Assembly (NCBI GenBank): GCA_026745465.1
Contig: JACYXH010000175.1
Location: 4,470,001 to 4,534,000 of the forward strand
DNA: 64,000 nucleotides
Direction of reading: 5' to 3'
Source: Lota lota
Lineage: Eukaryota > Chordata > Actinopteri > Gadiformes > Lotidae
This document shows positions 58,936 through 64,000 of this stretch, piece after piece; positions within the stretch are counted from its first letter, which is position 1, and the number at the start of each line of letters is the position of its first letter. The notes under the pieces are model-generated. The model did not search any database and was not told the origin of the DNA. It saw only the letters and a list, made by a program, of their open reading frames with translations. The position numbers were made by a program, and so were the translations under genes.

Positions 58936-59092
58936 ACATATATACGCACATACAGACCCACATACATACATACATACATACATACATACATCCATCCATC
59001 CATCCATCCATCCATCCATCCATCCATCCATACATACAGACATACAGACATACAGACATACAGACATACAGACATACAGACAGATACATCCA
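58936..59092. repeat. Compound (CATA)n-(CATC)n-(CAGACATA)n array
   Basis: CATA units (about 58960-58990), then 10 or so CATC units (58990-59029), then an octamer (ACAGACAT)n (59035-59080). The blocks follow one another cleanly, showing stepwise birth of new units from point changes. Confidence 0.95.
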
Positions 59093-59169
59093 TACCCATA
59101 TACTAGATACATACAAACACATATACAAATTCATACAGAAATGTTCAGATAAATACAGAAATGCACACA

Positions 59170-59800
59170 TTATCATTTACCTTTATTGAGTCCGAGGACT
59201 CTTTTAGAATGACAATATGGCATGGCAAAAACACACTGGGAGATGTGTAGGCCTATGGATAGTCACATAAAGGAAAATATAATTGAATAAATGGGATCTG
59301 AAATAAAAGATAAACATAACACAGCAGAGAATTAGCAACAATAAAACATTTAATGATTAAAAGAAAATACTTAGAATAAAATAATACAAAGAAATTAAAG
59401 ATAGTAATTAATACAACTAAGGGAGTACCTTATGACATCGATACAACAATATACAGATACATAGGAAGATCTACTTCAAATGAATCACAGTACACGGCAG
59501 CTGGTTACTATATGCAGGCACTCCAGACATGTCAAAACACAAGACTCACACAGTGGACTTACAGACACATGCAGACAGATACAGGCAGATACCACCAGAG
59601 TGCAGCCGGACAGATTGTAGTGGACATGAATAAAGCATGTCTCACTGAGTATCATAGCCAGTGTTGATATCACCAGGAGCAGCAAAGTTTTATATAAAAA
59701 GTAAAACAAATCTAATGTATCAAAGTAGATTACAGCGTTATAATAAAGGGGCCGTATCCAACCACCCCTCTCTAAGGGTTTAACAATTTCCAACGTAAGA
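59170..59800. other. AT-rich segment, possible interspersed-repeat remnant
   Basis: It begins TTTACCTTTATTGAGTCCGAG with GGACTCTTTTAGAATGAC, an end type that resembles common fish repeats. About 300 bp of A-rich sequence (AACATAACAC, AATAAAACATTTAATG) follow. No second end was found. The family is unknown and it could be unique DNA. Confidence 0.25.
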
Positions 59801-60149
59801 GAGTTTGGAAGATGGAGGCAATGGCGATCAGAAAGAGATTTGCTTTCCAGTCAGAGCTGAAAAAACCCTTATTCATCCACATCATAACTCTACAGAGGAG
59901 ATGTGACGGCCATGACACTCCGAGATAGAGCGGCGAGAGAGAGAGAGAGAGAGTGAAGGAGAGAGAGAGTGGATGTAGTGAAAGTAGTGAATGATGGAGA
60001 GTATATTTCTATCAGAAAGAACCCTCTCTTCACCCACGCTGTTGTTTCAGATCAGTTTGACGTGATTAAAGGTTTTGTTGTATAAATAATGCCCCACAGG
60101 CCAAGCAAATATTTTTACTTGTGTGCACACTGCACACTCACACACTGCC
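59801..60149. other. Unique DNA with GA patch
   Basis: A GA-rich patch lies at 59935-59970. Nothing else was recognised. Confidence 0.5.
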
Positions 60150-60151
60150 CA

Positions 60152-60197
<46 letters not shown>
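60150..60197. repeat. (CA)n microsatellite
   Basis: A pure array of about 23 units. Confidence 0.95.
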
Positions 60198-60199
<2 letters not shown>

Positions 60200-60948
60200 T
60201 ATACTGGAGACAAATGTGAGGCAACTATGTGAGACACATTGCTAACCTAGTCATTGACTAGGGAGCACGACTGCACACCACAGGTCCACCACCACACTAT
60301 CCGATGGCAACAACATGTGGGAAACAACCAAGCAAACACACAACTGTTGTGTATTTACACTCATCAAAGGTTGTGTTTGGTTGATCTCGGTTGGGGAAGG
60401 TGGAGGCGCGTGGCACAGAGTGAATAGAGATTCCATCCTTTGAGTCAACAGCCACAGGTGTCCGTCAGAGTGTTCATTCCTGGCTGCAATGAACAAAACA
60501 ACGACATAAAACAAGTATTCTAGGAAACAGTGATGAGAGATAAAGATAAAGATAAAAGAGGGGAGGATATGATAGGAGAGAACAGAAGAGAGAGAGAGAG
60601 AGTAGAGGAGAAGAGGGGGTTTGTCTTTGAGTCCTCAGGAGGATTGGGGGTCCTCTGGATGGCTGGACAGATGTTTCCACTGGCTCGCATGACCTCCTCT
60701 TTGCTCCAGTTGAACTTTGACCTTGATTCCTGTTTCCTTTTATGAACTTCTCTCTCTCTCTCTCTCTGTCTCTCACCATCTCTCTCTCTCTTCTTTTTTT
60801 GTGATCCCTTTAGTTGTCTGATTGGTTTTGATCTGCCTCTGTCCACTCCAATGCCCCCAAATCCCCCAAATTCCCAACATTTCCTTAGCGAACAAAAACA
60901 CTCCCTGAGATAAACAGCATATGCTCCACTGGTACATTTTATAATCTC
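60198..60948. other. Unique DNA with GA and CT patches
   Basis: A GA run lies at 60585-60603 and CT runs at 60750-60792. Frames on both strands are Glu/Arg or Ser/Leu-rich. No gene was recognised. Confidence 0.5.
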
Positions 60949-61026
60949 TTCCCTCTCCCTCTCCCTCTCCCTCTCCCTCTCCCTCTCCCTCTCCCTCTCC
61001 CTCTCCCTCTCCCTCTCCCTCTCCCT
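60949..61026. repeat. (CCCTCT)13 hexanucleotide array
   Basis: About 13 perfect CCCTCT units. The unit is not a telomere repeat. The minus strand is a pure purine mirror tract (AGAGGG)n that could form triplex or weak G-quadruplex structures. Confidence 0.95.
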
Positions 61027-61309
61027 CACTCTCATTCAGTTCAGTGGTCTAAGTAAACACACTGACCGGACTGCAGCTGGTCCAGGAGGGAAGCAGTGGG
61101 ACGTGTGTGATAGAGAGAGAGAGCGAGAGAGAGAGAGAGGTTGTCCGAGTGTTTGTGTGTGTGTGTCTGAGTGTGTGTGTGTGTGTGTGTGTATGTATGG
61201 GGGAGTTGCTAGGAGCGTGAGATATCAAGGGACCTAGACACTAGTATGGGAGCTCATGAAGTCCAGAGCTTGTGGGGGTATTGAATGGCTCATTAAACCA
61301 CTGTGTGAA

Positions 61310-61310
<1 letters not shown>
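61027..61310. other. Unique DNA with GA and TG patches
   Basis: GA-rich lies at 61112-61139 and TG-rich at 61153-61195. Nothing else was recognised. Confidence 0.5.

Positions 61311-61360
<50 letters not shown>
61311..61360. repeat. (TG)n microsatellite
   Basis: A pure array of about 22 units. Confidence 0.95.
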
Positions 61361-61366
<6 letters not shown>

Positions 61367-62040
61367 ATTTGTATGAGAGCCAGACACCAAGACACAGGGA
61401 GAGGGGGAGTTGGTTTTAGATGTAGCCAATCAAAGAACTTGTAAATCAAAGGTTCACTCTTGGCCACTTCTAGCTATAGGGTGTGTTTAATTGCGTTTCC
61501 TAGGGTGTTGAATATACTGTATGTTGGACTGTGGGATGTGTCTGCGTGTGCATGCGCTCTTGGCACAGTCCCCCCAAAACGTGTGTTTGCAAAAGGAAAT
61601 ACCTTGACAGGTTTTTGGAACACTCGCTTGAGTAGCTCTCCTAACCCACCCCTGTTTTACCCCCTACTTCCCTACCAGATACCCCCCCCCCACCCGTCAC
61701 CCACCACCCTTCCTTTGGTGGAGTTTGTAGGTATTATTTTACATTACACACGCCCCTTCCTCTGGCTCTGAACACCCTGTCCTCTCACCCCCACCGTACT
61801 GTAAGGGAACCACAGCGCCAACATTCTGGTATTGAGGGGATTTTAAAGTGTGTGACATAACAGACTCATTGATGGACTCTGAAGTTCTACCGTGAAGTCA
61901 GCAAAGTTAGGAAATGTTGTGGGTCAAATGTACAGTGGAAAGCTTCAACGTAACGTCTGAATGAGTCTAAGGGACTCTAGGGGGTTTGTGGTATATCATC
62001 GACCTACAACATGAAGTCAACCTAACTGCTTATGCAAATA
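61361..62040. other. Unique non-coding DNA
   Basis: A C run lies near 61682-61691. Nothing was recognised. Confidence 0.5.
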
Positions 62041-62700
62041 GTATTTTCGTTTACAATGTTTATTGATTTTTCAAAATTGACAACCAAAAACAATGCATTA
62101 CATGGTACAATTCAAAATGCACATCAAACAACAACACAAAAGAGCAAAGTAATACACATGATTTATATCTATATACACTAAATATACACACAATCATATG
62201 CAATAGCAAGCATAGTTTCAAAACGGCACAGTCAAAGGCACAGTCAAGGGATGTAAATAATGAACACAAAACAATCATTGAAAAAACATAAAGCAACACT
62301 TTATCTTATTGTGTACAGATTATCTTTCTTTTTTTATTACACCTTTTCTATCATCCATCCCCTACTGCCTACCCCTCCTCCCATTGGCCCTCCATTCCCC
62401 CCACCGAGATGGAGACAATCGGTGGTGACAGGTTCATATCAAAGAGAAATCCTCCCCTGGCCGGTTGGCAGCAGATGTGTAGTAGGAGCCCCCCCCCCCT
62501 TACAACGTCAGGTGACACTCCACAGAACTCCCAGATGACAGGAAGTGGTGCTCAAAGGCCACGGGAAACAGGAAGCCACCAAGGATGAGCTCCACAAGTC
62601 ACTTACAGTTATCCATGTGGACACTTGTGTGTGAGGGATGTTTATTAGATGGCATTCATGATAACAAAATAAAGGAGCATTTAATATGTGACTAGCCGTG
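62041..62700 (-). other. Possible LINE-like or repeat remnant
   Basis: TGTTTATTGATTTTTCAAAA followed by CA/AA-rich sequence (62060-62320), a pyrimidine tract and then CACCGAGATGGAGAC has the texture of a retroposon 3' region read on the minus strand. No reverse-transcriptase frame or target-site duplication is visible, and I cannot name a family. A short C run lies at 62491-62499. Confidence 0.2.
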
Positions 62701-62930
62701 CAAAGCAATATCAAGGAATGATTGACGACAAATACCGTATTTAAAAAAACTACAAAACAATAATAATATAAATAGATATTTTTATATCTATATATCTATA
62801 TATACATAGATATATTTATATATTTATATAGCTACAATATAGATACAGTTACTTAAGAAGGCGAAACTGGGCTGTGTAACTAGATTTGTTCCGCAAGTTC
62901 AAAGTCAAGCCTGAGATTTGAAATTGAAAT
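62701..62930. repeat. AT-rich (ATAT/TATC) patch
   Basis: 62755-62835 is almost wholly A/T with TATATCTA and TATATTTA words. No gene. Confidence 0.8.
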
Positions 62931-63172
62931 CAAGTGTTGGTTTGGCACGGTCCCCACCTCAGTTCCCTGTGGGATGGTGCTAGTGTGTGTGCGTACCTGT
63001 GCATGTGTCTGCACGTACACGTGTGTGAGCACTTGCGTGTGTGTCGATGGATGGGTTCATCCAACTCATGTATGTCCCCGTTGGTGTTATTCATACTGCT
63101 TTACACACACAGTAGAGAGCCTGACTGTTATTGTATTTATAGAGAGAGACAGTAAAGGGAATCTCAGTAATT

Positions 63173-63175
<3 letters not shown>
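62931..63175. other. Short unique stretch with TG words
   Basis: Nothing was recognised. Confidence 0.5.

Positions 63176-63242
<67 letters not shown>
63176..63242. repeat. (TG)n microsatellite
   Basis: A pure array of about 33 units. Confidence 0.95.
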
Positions 63243-63244
<2 letters not shown>

Positions 63245-63395
63245 GTCTGGCTGCATGCCTAAGTCGTGCTCCTACTGCGGGATGTGAGGTGTCCTTCCAC
63301 AAAGCCTCCATGGAGGGCACGGGCCCCCACTGGGCCCCGACTGTCCCTGTACCCTCTACTATTGCTGCTGCCGCCGCCCGCACTCTGTCTCTGTC
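63243..63395. other. Short GC-moderate unique stretch
   Basis: Contains a CTGCTGCCGCCGCC patch. Nothing else was recognised. Confidence 0.5.
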
Positions 63396-63812
63396 AAGCT
63401 ACGGCTCACTCGCACACTTTATGCACTCAGGCTTGCTCACTTGCTCGCACGCTCGCTCACCGGTTCCCTAACTCGCTCACACATTCGTTTGCGTACTCTC
63501 ACCGACTCACCGACTCGCTCATTCCCTCTCATTCAACCATTTCGCTCTCACTCGTTCACTCACTCTCTAGCTCTCTTTCTCTTTCATTCATTCACTTCCT
63601 CACTCTCACTCGCTTGCTTGCTCGCTCTCTCATTCACTAGCTCACTTTCTCCCTCAATCTCTCACACTCAATTACTTACTCACTCACCCACTCAATCACT
63701 CATAAACTCTGTCACTCACTGAGTGATTTACTCACTCACTAACTCACTCACTCACTCACTCATTCAATCACTCACTCACTCACATGTTCACTTTCTCACT
63801 CACTCACATTTT
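63396..63812. repeat. Decayed (CTCA)n tetranucleotide field
   Basis: More than 400 bp dominated by CTCA, CTCG, CTCT and TTCA words in a loose 4-bp register, purest at about 63731-63812. The left half is heavily mutated, including many CTCG units. It is the same motif as the young arrays at 11535 and 22336, but much older. Frames are Ser/Leu/Thr-rich translations. Confidence 0.85.
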
Positions 63813-64000
63813 TCGGCTGTCTCAGTTGCATTGGCTCAGCCTCTTCTCTGCTATTAAACTAGAGTGAGCTTGTGTCAATTAAATGGTATGTGTTGCTTAC
63901 GCCACAAATCCCACACACATGTTCCCACACACACATGTTCCTCCCAGCAACACAGGGGCCTCCTCCCTCTACAGAGTAATCATACTTATTACCTAATGAG
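63813..64000. other. Unique non-coding DNA to window end
   Basis: A small CACACATGTTCC duplication lies at 63913-63941. Nothing else was recognised. Confidence 0.5.

Overview
The window reads as teleost fish nuclear DNA, from a large intron or a gene desert. Three things point to a fish. Long (AC)n, (AG)n and (ACTC)n simple repeats recur every kilobase or so. There are tRNA-derived SINE copies with tails typical of fish SINEs. There is also a small inverted-repeat transposon of the common teleost 'GGTAAC..TTTACAATAAGG' type. The species cannot be fixed from sequence alone; the extreme microsatellite density would suit a gadid-like (cod) genome, but that is only a guess. No bacterial-style operons, CRISPR arrays, viral genes or rRNA genes were found.

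No protein-coding gene can be supported. The longest reading frames are translated microsatellites (poly Thr-His, Cys-Val, Ser-Leu, Arg-Glu), and the rest show no family motif or convincing exon structure. The one weak exon candidate is on the minus strand at 37442-37547: a good splice acceptor followed by 34 codons that end in a hydrophobic, GPI-signal-like tail.

Layout. 1-8.5 kb: simple repeats, a candidate MITE-like repeat (3307-3836) and a SINE (6540-6776). 8.5-17.5 kb: several non-repetitive islands rich in homeodomain, PBX/MEIS and octamer motifs, separated by long TG/CA tracts. 18.4-18.8 kb: a 17-bp minisatellite. 19.4-21.4 kb: repeat fragments and a MITE with a telomere-like hairpin at its centre. 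22-23 kb: a near-consensus SOX-POU composite site, a mirror-symmetric compound microsatellite and a homeodomain cluster. 27.7-34.3 kb: regulatory-looking islands, an interstitial telomeric array (30434-30549) and an unusual TGG-rich block. 36.8-42.6 kb: pure (CTGT)20, (CA)n and (CT)n arrays. 43.1-47.6 kb: CpG-rich hairpins, a 33-bp palindrome, and an undescribed dispersed repeat present twice in opposite orientation. 48.7-49.2 kb: a purine-pyrimidine alternating block. 51-57.3 kb: long G/C homopolymers, (GA)n and (CT)n tracts over 100 bp, more islands and a second SINE. 58.7-64 kb: compound tetranucleotide arrays, AT-rich possible transposon remnants, and a decayed (CTCA)n field.

The best reading is cis-regulatory DNA of a neighbouring developmental gene, diluted by expanding simple repeats. 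That is an inference from motif content only. Alignment to other fish genomes would settle it.
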